Shown here piece by piece: positions 34,025-45,705 of a stretch of DNA of 64,000 bases (position 1 is the first letter of the stretch; each line of letters starts with the position of its first letter). Both the position numbers and the translations under genes were made by a program. Source of the DNA: Tetracladium setigerum (taxonomy: Eukaryota > Ascomycota > Leotiomycetes > Helotiales); the NCBI GenBank assembly GCA_031472005.1, contig PZJY01000007.1, positions 1,054,001 through 1,118,000 of the forward strand, read 5' to 3'. The notes beneath the pieces were generated by a model that saw only the letters and a program-made list of their open reading frames with translations, ran no database searches and was not told the DNA's origin.

Positions 34025-34719
34025 TTTATTTAATGGTCTTGGTTACCTGACTGAGTGAGGAAGGAGGACATTTTGACGTGTGAGGAATCAGTAGGTGGGA
34101 ATATATTTGTGGAGGTGTATATCATATGTGTATGGGGAAGCTGGGCATGAGCTGTTAGAACTAGATGAAATTTAGAGAACTGGAAGGAAAGCTGTAACGC
34201 GATAGGTGTTATGGGAAGAATACCCTAGTTTAAATGATATTAGACATTTGGAAGAAGGGGACGGAGGAAGATACGTGTTTGAGATGGCGATCAACATTCG
34301 AGTGAAGATGAAAGGGCTTATCACAGTTAGTGAGAAAGAATTACATTCAATATGACTATGGCAACCAACTGGTTCTATCATTTTGTGCAAGAACAGCATT
34401 CGGATTCTAACGTCGCATCAAATTTGCGAAGCCGGTAGTGAAAAGGTATGCTATCCAGCAATGAAGCATCTATTGTCTAATGTCTAGTCTCTACTAATGA
34501 TATAGTATAGTCTTTCGCCATGCAGGTATCGTGGTCTCAAACGCCAAAACCACCCTTCATGTCGCCATGCAACAGATGACAGCCAAACTCCCCCCCAAAA
34601 GTCCACCAGACCTAAATATTTAACGCCACCCGCCATGAAACTTTAAGTTTTAACGCCATGCCAGAACAAGAATGTTCCCAAATCCAATGAAATCATTGAA
34701 ATCCTTTTCCTTCACAAAA
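34025..34719. other. Intergenic between convergent HIT and UPF0643 genes
   Basis: 3' flanks only. No gene or structured RNA recognised. Confidence 0.5.
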
Positions 34720-35539
34720 TCATGTCCACTGGACAATCTCCCAAGAAGTAGCCTTGTCTTTGACAGTGAGCCTGAGACGTTCGATTCTCCTATTTGGTGA
34801 CAGAGTCAGTTTTCTGGTGGTTTGCAAGTCCAGGCTACTATTTTAGGAATAGGTTGGTTGGTGGCATGAATGCTTACCATTCGGAGTACAGAGATCGAGT
34901 GGCACCAGCAGCCTTTCGATGAGCCTCTCCTACGGAACCGATTCTCGCATCATGCTGGTTTCGCCAGACACAGGTAGCAAGATTTCGGCCGTTTGCATCT
35001 GGGGACCCAAACCAATACCTAAATTTATGTGTTAGAATTACAGAACCCAAGAAGCGAGCCAGAAACTTTGCAAAAAGGAAAACTCACTTCAAGAAACCTC
35101 CACTAGCGGTCGCCTCAGCGTGAGCATCCTTATCGAGTGTATGAAGATCCTCATAAGTCGTAGTTGGAGGTATTTGAGATCTGAAAACGACAATATAAAA
35201 TGAAGTTTCCTTCCACTCGAACTCGCTTGCCTTGGCAAGATCATGGACGGAATCAACCACTTCGGCCCAATTGAAGGTTTCAATGTAGGGAGCAGTGGCG
35301 TAGTCTTCTCTAAGGCACTCCAAGCCAACAAGAGCTTTGGCAAGAAGCTGGTTGGGGATGTCAAGGGTGCGAAGATCCAATAGATGTGGTTTCTCGTCGT
35401 AAGGGGAAACTACGAGAAAGTTCTTATCGGCGTTGGTCTCTTCGAGGACAATGGGGGTAGGAAGGTTCACAGCCATGATATTGTCGAGATCGAGTTTTTC
35501 GTTGAGCTCAAGATGAGAGGAAGATGAAACGACAGCCAT
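34720..35539 (-). CDS. UPF0643 family protein
   Basis: Conserved fungal protein of unknown function (UPF0643, present in fission yeast). Exons 35539-35088, 35018-34878 and 34789-34720 give 220 residues. Features: IVLEETNADKNFLVVSPYDE, FEWKETSFYIVVFRSQIPP, then WFGSPDANGRNLATCVWRNQ, GEAHRKAAGATRSLYSEW and a C-terminal LTVKDKATSWEIVQW. The ordered alpha/beta pattern suggests a small enzyme or ligand-binding fold rather than a scaffold. The N-terminal 30 residues look flexible. All phases fit and the frame is intact. Confidence 0.85.
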
Positions 35540-36912
35540 TGTAGGAATGATTCCTTGTAAGAGAGTGGGCTAGTTTGTGTAGTAGTCAGGTGTGAAAGGT
35601 GAATCAGGACACTCGAGAATGCTTCAGAGGAGAAAGAGGAAGATGTAGAGGTTTGAGGAGGGAGTTTTGAGAACGAAGGAATTCATGTTCTACTACCTTA
35701 TGCATGAGAAATACTCCTTGGTGATAAGCTAGACATGGCCCAAGCTGCCCTTGCGTGATTGATGGGCAATTGTCACTTTTTAAATAGGGTTTGTATGTAT
35801 TGCGCGATATGGCGCGATGAGCCGGAATGGCCAGCACTAATAAAGGGAACTTGTGGTAGCGATAAAGCGGATGTTGGCTTTGCATCTTGACACGAGCACT
35901 ACTCCGGCGCCGCTTCCGACCATCAATAATCCGCTGATATTGGACGGAACCATCAAAATTTGCAAAAATCCGGAGTTGGAAAAGCGAGAGAAGACAAAAC
36001 GCATGAATCCACCAGCGATAAGAGTCGTGTAGCGCTGCCACGCGACTAGTCACGACTAGCTGAGGGCCGACCCGGAAAGCGTATGCACTCGAAGGACTCT
36101 CCTTCTCTTTCAGACACGCTGATGCCAGCTTCTCAAGTACCTGTATATGCTTCTCGGGAGGCTGTCAAAGACATACCACTCGTTTGGGATTTTTTCCCTT
36201 TCTGTCAAGTTTCATTCAAACTTGAACGAGAACCGTATTTTCATCCCTTCCATTTTGTGCCAACCAGGTTGTGGATATTGCAGCGGACGATAACTTCCGT
36301 CTAATCTTCACCGCTGGAATTGAAGCCGTACATACATAACCAAGCTCGAAGTGGGAAGGAGATTGGTTGGCTGCACGTCAGAGTATAACTGACCAATCAA
36401 ATCCATTGAATAGGTGTTATCTCGAGATTTGCCGTACGAAGTTCTATTCTTTGCCATCCCAATATCAACGAAAAATCCCAAGGAAATCTTGAGACCTTGA
36501 CCTTGCCATTTGATATCAGTGTCCGAGACCGGGTCTCTACCATCAAGAATTGGCGTGTGGAAGTAGCACAGCAGCTCGCTGAGATGACGCAAAGAAGGAA
36601 GGGAAAAACAAACGTTGGAAGAGCAGAAACGATGATAGGGCGCGGAAACAATCCGGTTGATATGGTCGTCGGTGAGACTTGCTTTGGGTCAATCCACACA
36701 CCTTGAATAAAACTGAACGGGGGTCTGTGATCGGTGCTGCTCTTCGGATGAAAGCCAGTAGATAAACACGCCATTCACACATATTCAAATCCACATGCTG
36801 AATTTGCTGGCTGAGGGGTATTGGAGTTCCACAGCGCTACTGCGACCTCTCTTCCAAAGATAAGAAAGTCTCACAAGGTCGACTTGGCCTTGGTCTGAAG
36901 GAACAGATGAAT
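35540..36912. other. 1.4-kb intergenic stretch
   Basis: Promoter of the UPF0643 gene and 3' flank of the mitochondrial carrier. Overlapping ORFs on both strands (up to about 150 codons) lack family features. No gene supported. Confidence 0.45.
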
Positions 36913-38033
36913 TTATTCTTCGAATCCTTCGTGCTGTTGCCCGAGATGTAGCCGTCCACTCTCATAGACCCCAAGATAGAGACCAGATCCCAGAAAAGTC
37001 CAAACACTTCTCAAAGCCGCTCCTCTAAAAAGTCCCTTCACTCCATTTTTTTGCCATAACTTCGCGGGCAACCTGGAGTCCACTCCTCCTTCCTGTTCTT
37101 TCCCCGGGGGCCAGCTCGTGTGGTGGCTTTGCCTGTGCTCTCGTCTCCTCGGCTTGATTTGTGGCTTTTGGTCCTGAGCTTTCCCCAGCCGCTTTCAACA
37201 TCAATCGAGTTTTGATGACATCAACTGGCGTAGTAATCCAGGCGGCCAAAGATCCTGCGCTGCCAGCACTCAATCCAGTAATCACTCCCGTTTCTATCAA
37301 ACTGGTACTGTGGTTTCCCTTCCTCTTTCGGTAGTCTTTTACAGTTCCTTTCAAATACTCGAACAGAGGGAACTGAATTGCCGTGAAGGGTAAATTACGG
37401 GCTGCCAAAGCTGAGTAACCAGTCCATAACTGAGACGGATGCTTGAACTGCCTCAATACTTGCAAGGTGACTGATGTCGAACGAAGAGGAGACGATTGCG
37501 AGGCAGATGACTTCGCTGGTTGTCGAATCATTTGAGCATTCGTTTTCAACACTTCTGCTGGTGTGAGAATGAAGCATGCGACAAGTTCTGCGGTCGCGGA
37601 AGCTGCGCTATGAATAATGGGTTGAGGAAGCACTGCCGACGATCCATTATAAGTGTTCAACTTCTTCAAAACGTTTTTGCTGAACTCATATGTAGTAAAG
37701 AATGCACCGGCTAATTGTTTATTAGCAAAACAGTTTCCCCGAAAAAGAAAGCTCCCCGACTGACAAGATGGCAACGTTATCAAAATCACACTTCCCACGC
37801 CCTGATACAGGCCTCCAAACAACAGTTTTTTATTGATTGCATTCTTCGATGCATTGTAATAGGTTCTTTTGTAGTCCGGAGACTGCAGGCGGGTTTTAAT
37901 GGTGTCGAGAGGATATCTGCCAGCATATTAGCCCATGCTTCTCCAAGTTGTTCTGGCAGTGCAGACTTCGGGATTTGGAAGCTTGGGGTACATACACAAG
38001 AAGGTCGACAGTGAACGCGGCGAATGCCCCTGC
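36913..38033 (-). CDS. Mitochondrial carrier, SAM-carrier (Pet8) like; N-terminal exon unresolved, one frame break
   Basis: Six-helix inner-membrane carrier; closest in motif to the S-adenosylmethionine carriers. Supported exons: 38033-37996, 37916-37765 and 37710-36913. Three carrier signatures are visible: YPLDTIKTRLQS, LTPAEVLKTNA and TPVDVIKTRLML. RNLPFTAIQFPLFEYLK matches the Pet8-type second repeat. Near the C-terminus an A7 run (T7 on the plus strand, 37046-37052) has one base too many: removing it continues VMAKNGVKGLFRGAALRSVW to a stop at 36913, and the exon sum becomes a whole number of codons. Upstream, a stretch ending TSSLKSFLL (about 38240-38085) looks like the N-terminal exon but no clean donor joins it, so the start is not assigned. 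Confidence 0.82.
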
Positions 38034-38726
38034 CTGTAAAATGTCAGTCCGTCGTTTGATCCCAGGAGACGAGATTGAAGCTAGAAGAGTAGAAAAGATT
38101 TAAGAGATGAGGTTGCAATTGTGGGGGCAGCAGGTCGGTTTTGATGGATATCCCAAAATTGCTTTTGGGGGTCACTGGCGTGGGGGACACCAGGAAGCTT
38201 TGTACCCTCGTCTCCAGTTGGAAGTATACTAACTGGACTGGTCGGATGCGGACCACAACGCAAGGAAGGAAACAACGTACAAGGAGAATATCCGTATGAC
38301 TATTCGACATCTATACTCGCGTTTTGACGAGCCTCAAATTTACTTAGAAAGAATGAGCAATCAAGTCTTAAAAGGCTTGCCTTGCACCTGGAATCGACAT
38401 CATCGAATCCCTCGTCATAGACAGCTTTATCGCTAACCGATAAGTACGGCGCCCCCATAATCCCTGTAGCAATTGAGGTAAGATCTTACAACTCGTCCGA
38501 CTGCCTGCTCCAGACCCAGCTTCTTCTTCTTCTGCAATAACTCTGTCGCATTAATTGTGCAAACGAAGCACTTAAAACTTCGAAGCAGCAACTTCGCTCT
38601 ATTTCGACCACATAGACTTGGTTGGGAGCGAAGAATATCGTCACACTGGCTCATTACATCTGGTCAAAGACCTCCAACAGGGAGGCGAATATCCCCAACG
38701 AAGCTTCCTTCCGCCCCGAGATCATC
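38034..38726. other. Leader region between the mitochondrial carrier and MIX23-type genes
   Basis: Probably holds the unresolved 5' exon(s) of the carrier (about 38085-38310, minus strand; an ATG lies at 38310 with a GTACGT donor after 30 bases) and the divergent promoter. Confidence 0.4.
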
Positions 38727-39364
38727 ATGACCCAAGCCTCGCTTCCACCCAAGTTGACCCCTCAATTCTGCTTCTCGACCGTCGCGTTAAAAGGCAGGAA
38801 ACCTTTAATTTCCCTCCAACTTCCATTTCTACCCTCAGCTAATCCCTCGACCCAGACTTCCTCCGACTCTCCCGCTCTTCAATAGACGATTCCATAACCC
38901 AAAACCTCAATGCCCTCCATACCCCTTCCCTCGGCGGCTTCGATCCTTCCTCTACCTCACGTCGCCAATCATCGAGGAGAATCCCACCTACCTCCTGCCA
39001 GGCTTTCAAAACCCAAGTTCTCTTCCCCTCCTGGCAAGTCCGCTCAGATGTTCTGAACTACTGTGCTTCGGTAGCCACGAGTCCGGATCCAGATGATCCA
39101 GAGTCGCTGTTGAGACAGGCGGAGAGTGAGAGGGATAGAGAGAGGGTGGTAGACGAGAGGTTAGACCCTTACTCAGCAAGATTTTTCCCGAGGGAGGCGA
39201 GGACGGAGACTTTGGCAAATGTTATAAGGCAAGAGAGGGGGGTAGAGAAGATTGTGAGGGCTAGGAGTTGGGAGTTGACAGTGCAGAGGTGCGGAGGGGA
39301 TGAGTGGAGGGATTGGGAGAGTGCGTTGGATGATTGGAGGAGGGGGAGGGAGGAGCGCAAGTAG
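38727..39364 (+). CDS. Mix23/caffeine-induced death protein 2 family
   Basis: Family of small cysteine-containing proteins; the yeast member Mix23 is a mitochondrial intermembrane-space protein that supports import. Exons 38727-38793 and 38856-39364 give 191 residues. Features: LTPQFCFSTVALKDFLRLSR, SIDDSITQNLNAL, FPSWQVRSDVLNYCASVATS, PDPDDPESLLRQAESERDRE, RLDPYSARFFPREARTETLA and a C-terminal WELTVQRCGG. Four cysteines are visible. The 62-nt intron must use a GC donor (AAAAG|GCAGGA) with branch CTAAT and acceptor CCCAG; no GT donor gives this conserved junction. Confidence 0.85.
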
Positions 39365-39882
39365 TTGGTGGGGCTGGAGATTTGTATAGTACTCTCAAAT
39401 TCGGGATGGAGTAATGGGTGTATGGAGCAAGCCAGCCTACATTATATGGGTTGTAGGATAGTAGGTAACGGTATATTGCCTGCGATAGTAGAAAGAAACA
39501 ATTCGCCTCAGATTACGCCAGATCACATGAGTGGACGAAGCTTTGGGCAAATGCCCGTGGGAGTATCGATGTATTTTGAAATGGAACATGAGAACGAGAG
39601 TGATGCCAGGAAAGTACCCTCTCTGACTGAATTATAAAAGAATACGATGAATCGAGAACAGGCCGGCGACCTGTGGAAAATGAGCGGAAGAAACGGTTGA
39701 GACTTGAGAACATGAACATGTCATTCGAAGTGGAGGGGAATCAGGAGGAGAAGAGAAATCTTTGCTGTTCACTGAGAACCAAAACTTCAGTGGCATGGAA
39801 GATGAAGAATCTCTGCCTCTCTCCAAACTAATGTCTCCACGTTACTGATGAAAGTCCTGAAGAGATAACAATATCTTCTACC
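39365..39882. other. Intergenic between convergent Mix23 and formamidase genes
   Basis: 3' flanks. No gene recognised. Confidence 0.5.
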
Positions 39883-40821
39883 CTATTGACTAGCGTCCAA
39901 GAGTTCCACAGACTTGATAATCAAACCTGCCAGGATGTCTCCCTTGCCCCAGATGTCATCATGAGCACCAGTTGCTGCCAGGAAATGCACCCTATCCCTC
40001 ACGCCTGGCAAAGAGCGTGCTAAGCCTAGCATGTATCCAGGTTGTGCTTCTTCGACCAGTTCATCTGACTTCGATTGTGAGATAACGATAACTTTCGCAT
40101 CCTCCCAGATTGTCCCCTCCTTCTGAGCAACAGAAGGAGATACTTTCTCCCAGTCTTGTAAGTTTGGAAAAGCGTTCTCTGCTATCTCCTTATAAGCTGG
40201 GTGGCTGTGAGACCACACGAAAGCATTCAGATCGTAGATTCCCGAAATTCCCAATACACAAGCAGGGCAAGGCAGAGGTTTTGCCAGTGCTGCGCTGCTC
40301 ACTTGAAATACCAAAGCACCACCAGCTGAGTGGCCTGAAAGGAGATATCGACCCGAGATCTGGTATTTCTCATCTAGATAAAGAAGAGCTTTCTCCACAT
40401 CCTCGATGTGCGTGGGGTGGCGTACATTCCGAGATGGATCGTCCGGGGAGCTTGGAAAACGTGAATGTCCTGGGTATGGTGACAAGCGATAATTGATAGA
40501 CGCGAATCCAGCAATCCTAGGCCTCAGATCTGACCTCCAGAGGGCATCGACTGCCGACTGAAAGCTTTTCGAGTCAACTTCTGGATCCCGCCAAGCTCCT
40601 CCATGAATGTATCTGAGATAATCGTCAGACCGTGGGGTGAGATTTCTGAAAGAAGCATTGAAGGATGTCTCTGCCTACACCAACCATAATTTTGAGGTCT
40701 CTTCCGCACTTGTGAGGGAATCAGAAGTCCAGATATCTACAGTATTGAGAACAGTCGCCTTGCTCTCAGGAAGATAACTATGTGTTTTGCGAACGAGGGT
40801 TGGTAGTTCTGAAGTCATCAT
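39883..40821 (-). CDS. Kynurenine formamidase-like alpha/beta hydrolase
   Basis: Hydrolyses N-formylkynurenine in tryptophan degradation toward NAD in this family. Exons 40821-40679 and 40612-39883 give 290 residues (a second ATG one codon later is possible). The oxyanion motif HGGAW occurs in LVYIHGGAWRDPE, the nucleophile motif in LLSGHSAGGALVFQ, and the catalytic His in LAATGAHDDIWGKG; an Asp in SKSDELVEE is placed for the triad. The N-terminus TLVRKTHSYLPESKATVL fits Bna7-type enzymes. Intron of 66 nt with donor GTAGGC; the frame is intact. Confidence 0.88.
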
Positions 40822-41175
40822 GAATCTCACGAGATTGATGTTGATGTCGGTCGGTTGCTGGTCCGTTTGGTTTGGTCCCTGCCGAGAATTTTAAAAGTCA
40901 AGGGCCACCACTTCCACAAGGTTCCACTTCCTCATTGCCCGACATCTGCAGCAACTCATCTTTCGAGCCCGAATTTCTGTTTGCCGATTGAACTTCAAAG
41001 TTACTTTCTGCCCCCCATTCATCAGCAGAACATTCTTTTGCCTAGCCGATTTTCCCTACGATATTCCGAACCCCACCATCGTCTCCAGCTCGAAACCAAA
41101 CAACCAACGCATGAGGAGCTCTTCTTCTTCCACTCTCATTCCTCCTGAACCAAGAACTCTATAGCAACCATAGCG
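40822..41175. promoter_or_regulatory. Divergent promoter of the formamidase and NAT1 genes
   Basis: 354 bp between divergent start codons; CT-rich toward NAT1. No specific site identified. Confidence 0.4.
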
Positions 41176-43799
41176 ATGCCGCAAGCTCTAAGCTCGAAAG
41201 AGCAATCCCTCTTCCGAACCTTGGTCAGACACTATGAGGAGAAGCACTACAAGAAAGGTTTGCCGTCAAATGTGCCACTTTCAAGCTACTTCCACTGACA
41301 GTCCCCTTCAGGTATTAAGGCGGCCGACCAGATCCTCAAGAAGAACCCAAAACATGGTGATACGTTGGCAATGAAAGCCCTCATTATGAATTCCCAGGGA
41401 AAGACCGAGGAAGCATTTGCGCTGGCAAAGGTAGCTTTGCAATGCGACATGAAGTCCCACGTCTGCTGGCACGTATACGGATTGCTCTACCGTGCGGCAA
41501 AAAACTTTGAGGAGGCAATTAAGGCATACAAGTTTGCGCTACGGTTGGAACCAGAATCAACGCAGATACAGAGGGATTTGGCATTGCTTCAGGTGCAGAT
41601 GCGAGACTACCAGGGATACTTGACAAGTCGCAAATCGATGCTGCAAGCCAGATCTGGCATTCGCCAAAGCTGGACTGCTCTGGCAGTGGCGCACCACCTG
41701 CTTGGGGACCTTGTCGAGGCAGAGCGGGTTCTGACAGCGTATGAGGACACCCTGAAGAACCCCCCTTCGAAAACGGATTTCGAGAACTCCGAGGCGGTTA
41801 TGTATAAGAACTCGTTGATTGCCGAGCAAGGGGACATTGAGAGGGCTTTGGAACATTTGGAATCGGCAGGAAAACATACCCTGGATAGACTTGCTTTCTT
41901 GGAGTTACGGGCCGACTATTTCGCAAAATTGGGAAGGAAGGATGAAGCCGTCAAGGCTTACCGAGCACTTATCGATCGCAATTCTGAGTATAAAACGTAC
42001 TATGATAAATTGGTTGAGGCAATGGGCCTCGGTGCGGCAGACCACGAGGCTTTGAAGGCCGTGTATGATGAGTATGCACAGAAATACCCTCGGTGTGACG
42101 CTGCACGCAGACTACCTCTGGATTTCTTAGAAGGTATGTTACCTCCCCATAAGATATTAGGCCGTGCTAACATGTTATAAGGTGATGCTTTCACGCAGAC
42201 TGCCGACAAGTATCTTCAACGCATGTTAGACAAAGGTGTCCCATCGACTTTTGCAAACCTGAAGCATCTCTACTCCAACGCCTCCAAGAAGGAGATTCTA
42301 CCTGCTTTGGTTGAAAAGTACATTGAGGGTGGTATGGATACTGCCAATTCGGAACCAAAGAGACAGGGCGATACCTCGAAGGGAGCTTCTGCAGCATTTT
42401 ACTTCCTCGCCCAACATTACAATTATTATCTGAGCCGCGATTTAGAAAAGGCCATGGAGTTTATAGAGAAGGCAATTGAGCTTGAGCCAAAGAGCGTAGA
42501 TTTCCACATGACAAAGGCACGGATATGGAAGCATTACGGAAATTCCGCAAAGGCATCCGAAGTTATGGAGCAAGCACGTTTGCTCGATACCAGAGATCGC
42601 CATATCAACACCAAAGCCGCCAAATACCAACTGCGAAACAATGAGAACGAAGCCGCAATCAAGACCGTGGGACTCTTCACACGAGCCGAAGTTGCTGGTG
42701 GACCTCTTGCCGACTTGCATGATATGCAATGCATGTGGTTTTTGTCGGAAGATGCAAGATCATATGCAAGCCAGAATAATTTTGGACTTGCACTGAAGCG
42801 ATATACCTCGATATACAATATATTCGATGTCTGGCAAGAAGATCAATTCGACTTTCACTCCTTCTCTCTTCGCAAGGGGCAAATTCGAGCTTATATTGAG
42901 ATGATCCGATGGGAGGACCACCTACGAGAGCATCCATTTTACACCCAAGCAGCTCTGGGGCGATTGCCGTCTACTTGAAGATGTTTGACAAGCCTCTCAA
43001 CAATGGAACGAACGGAACAGGCGAAAACAGCGAGGATGCTTCGGAACGCAAGAAGGCAGCCAAGAAGGCACGCAAGGCGGCGCAGAAAGCCGAACTAGAA
43101 GCTGCAGCGAAGAAAAACGAACCGAACAAATCAACGACACCTGATGGAGATGCTAAGAAGGTCGACGATGATCCAAACGGTCTCAAGCTTGCCGCCACAA
43201 CTGAGCCAATGGTTGATGCCATGAAATTTTTAACACCTCTTCTGCAATTCAGCCCAAAGAACATCGAGAGCCATATTGCTGGTTTTGAGGTGTACATTCG
43301 AAGGAGTAAGTTTTCTCTTGATCGCTTGTGATAAAATTTAGCTAATACCATAATAGAGAAGTACCTCCTCGCCCTCAAATGCCTTCTTGGTGGCGCAGCT
43401 TTGGATAAGGACCACCCCAGAGTCCACTCTCAAATCGTTCGCTTCAAGCTCGCCCTTGATGCTGACAGCGAATCCATCCCTCCCAAGTCTTTGGAAGTGA
43501 TCAAATCCGAATTCACTCTCCTTCCACCCTCAACTGATCTCACCAAATACAACGAGACTTATCTCTCTAAGAACAAGGACTCCGCACGAAGCGTAGTTTC
43601 AGCTCTTGAGATTCGGAAGCTCTTGACAAAGGATGCCGTGGACCAGGAGGTTGCAAAGGTCTTGGATCTGCCCAATGTATCGTTTGAGGAGGCTGAAGAG
43701 GTCCTGGACTTGTTGACCGCGTGGAAGAGCTCGGAAGTAGATGGCTTTAAGCAAAAAGCCGCCGCTAAGTGGCCCAAGGCTACTATATTCGTGAATTAG
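41176..43799 (+). CDS. NAT1: NatA N-terminal acetyltransferase auxiliary subunit Nat1 (Naa15), one frame break
   Basis: Ribosome-binding scaffold of NatA, positioning catalytic Ard1/Naa10 for co-translational N-terminal acetylation. Exons 41176-41257, 41312-42133, 42182-43305 and 43357-43799. It starts MPQALSSKEQSLFRTLVRHY, then TPR repeats throughout (KNPKHGDTLAMKALIMNSQG; YLSRDLEKAMEFIEKAIELE). Near residue 570 is DVWQEDQFDFHSFSLRKGQI. A Lys/Ala-rich coiled segment (RKKAAKKARKAAQKAELEAA) follows, as in Naa15. At the G4 run 42957-42960 a base is missing, so the frame would end after AALG; with it the protein continues AIAVYLKMFDKP and totals 824 codons including stop. Confidence 0.93.
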
Positions 43800-44293
43800 G
43801 GAAATATGGATGGATGGATGACTCCCGCCGATCTGCTGGCGACACGTTTGTATTATCATCGCGCATGGAATCTGCTTCTTGCCTGTAGTTTTCAGACGGG
43901 GATATATAGACAAAATATTTTGCTTTGCAATGAATGGAAAGAAGTTCTCGCTCCGACTGAAGACCAGCTGAATAAAAAAAAATAGTAGTAAGATTGCAGA
44001 GGAGATTATTGTATTTGATGTTTTGGCTATATGCAAACGTTCTTCTAACAACTTGCTCATGCCATGTGCCCCCTTCCAACCACCTTGTTACGTACTATAC
44101 ATTGAATTGACATCCATCTTATTAACACATTGGTATTTCATGACCAATTCAATACAGAGCATCCTAGATATACACTTCTCTTAACTGTATCATACAACCA
44201 TCTACCTTGTAACGCCCAAGGTCATTTACTCCAAAACTGACTCCCCCTCTTCAATACTCTTTTTTTCATTGTCCCTCCCAAACCCAGCCATCT
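43800..44293. other. Intergenic between convergent NAT1 and TIM54
   Basis: 3' flanks. Nothing recognised. Confidence 0.5.
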
Positions 44294-45705
44294 TCAATCC
44301 CTTCTTTCCCAGACTCCTAATTCCCCTTTAATCCAGCCCTCCACCTCAATCTCCGGCACAACAATCGTGTTGGCCCTCGCCTCATCCTCAGGGGAGAGTT
44401 CAAATCTCCTCATGCGACTGGCAATCCTGGGATCCAGAATCACTGGTTCAAGCCATGTTCGCTCTGGCTCACCTTCGACTCGCTTGCGCGCAGTCTTGTG
44501 CCATTCCTTCTCTTCGTGCACAAGTGCGTTTTGTTGCTCTGCCGTTTGAGGGACGAGGGGGGTTTGAGCTTCATCAGTGATTTCTGAGGTGAAGGAGTCA
44601 GTGGTGGTGGTGGTGTGATAGGGACGGTAGTTGGACAGGATTATAGCGGCTGTTTCTCGACCGATGGTATCAGCTAGAACGCGGCGGTTCAGGAAACGAT
44701 ATAGTCTTTTGGGTGTGTTGAGGAAGCCGAGGATGTGGGGGAAGGAGATTGGAGCGGATGGGTCGAATTCGGAAGGGAGATCTGATGGGGTGGCTGCGGT
44801 TGCATAGGCGGCTGTGCTGATGAAGGGGGCAAGTTGTGGAGGTTTCTTGGGCTTTTCGTCGGGTTTGGGAGTCTCTTCCGAGGTTTTTTCCGAGGCTTCG
44901 ACGGGTGTGGAATGGATAGTTATACCAGGGAGAGTTTCCATTGGCGGTTCATCGGCTGGGGTAGGCTCGTCTCCTCCGAATGTTGGAGTCTCCTCTTCTG
45001 GCTTGGGTGGTTCTGTTAAGGGGCCTAACCAGCCTTCGTGAACTCCTCGAACGTACTCCTTCCAGGTGTGCCTTCCAAGAACGATATCTCCGCGTGGCCC
45101 GTCAAACTCCTTAATGCCAGAGTTCACCCTCGTGTCTGCAATAATATCCTCCTCTGTCCTTTGATCATGTGGTAGTCTGGAGTTCCGTATTTTTTCTGCT
45201 AGCTCCGCACGTATATCTCCTTCTTTCCGTCCTTGGATAAAATCCCAATCTAATCCGGAAGCCACCAGAATAGGCTTCACGTATTCCTTGAAATGGTCCT
45301 GCGCATTGCGCAGTCCATCTGTAGGAGGACCCTCGAGGAAAACTGTCAGTCGTCTGGGCATCGCCTTGGAATCTAACGGTTCCTTCGCAATATGTTCAAC
45401 CAACTTGCACCACTTCCTCTGTACGCGCCTTGTTTCCCTCTTGTCATAGATCACCGCCGCTGTGAAGGAGCCTGTGATGGCAAGGAATATTGACCAGTTT
45501 CGCGAGGGCAGTCTCGGACGGAAGTTTTCTCCAAAACCGAGGTATTTCCACATTGGATTCGGGGGCTTGAGAGGCTTCGCATTTGGCTTGACCTCAACTT
45601 TGGGAGCAGAGGGCTTGGTCTGGGAGGAGTGTTAGCTTTTGCGCGCAGCTTTCAAGGATTTTATTGCCCTACCTCTGCTCCAGAGGAGGGAGCTGGGTCT
45701 GTCAT
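44294..45705 (-). CDS. TIM54: Mitochondrial inner-membrane translocase subunit Tim54
   Basis: Component of the TIM22 complex that inserts carrier proteins into the inner membrane. Exons 45705-45673 and 45619-44294 give 452 residues. Features: NPMWKYLGFGENFRPRLPSR, one transmembrane segment (NWSIFLAITGSFTAAVIY), then KRETRRVQRKWCKLVEHIAK, PRRLTVFLEGPPTDGLRNAQ and FKEYVKPILVASGLDWDFIQ, all typical. A Pro/Glu-rich linker (about 220-280) separates the C-terminal RRFELSPEDEARAN part. The 53-nt intron has GCTAAC. The frame is intact. The carrier at 37 kb would be a client of this complex. Confidence 0.92.
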
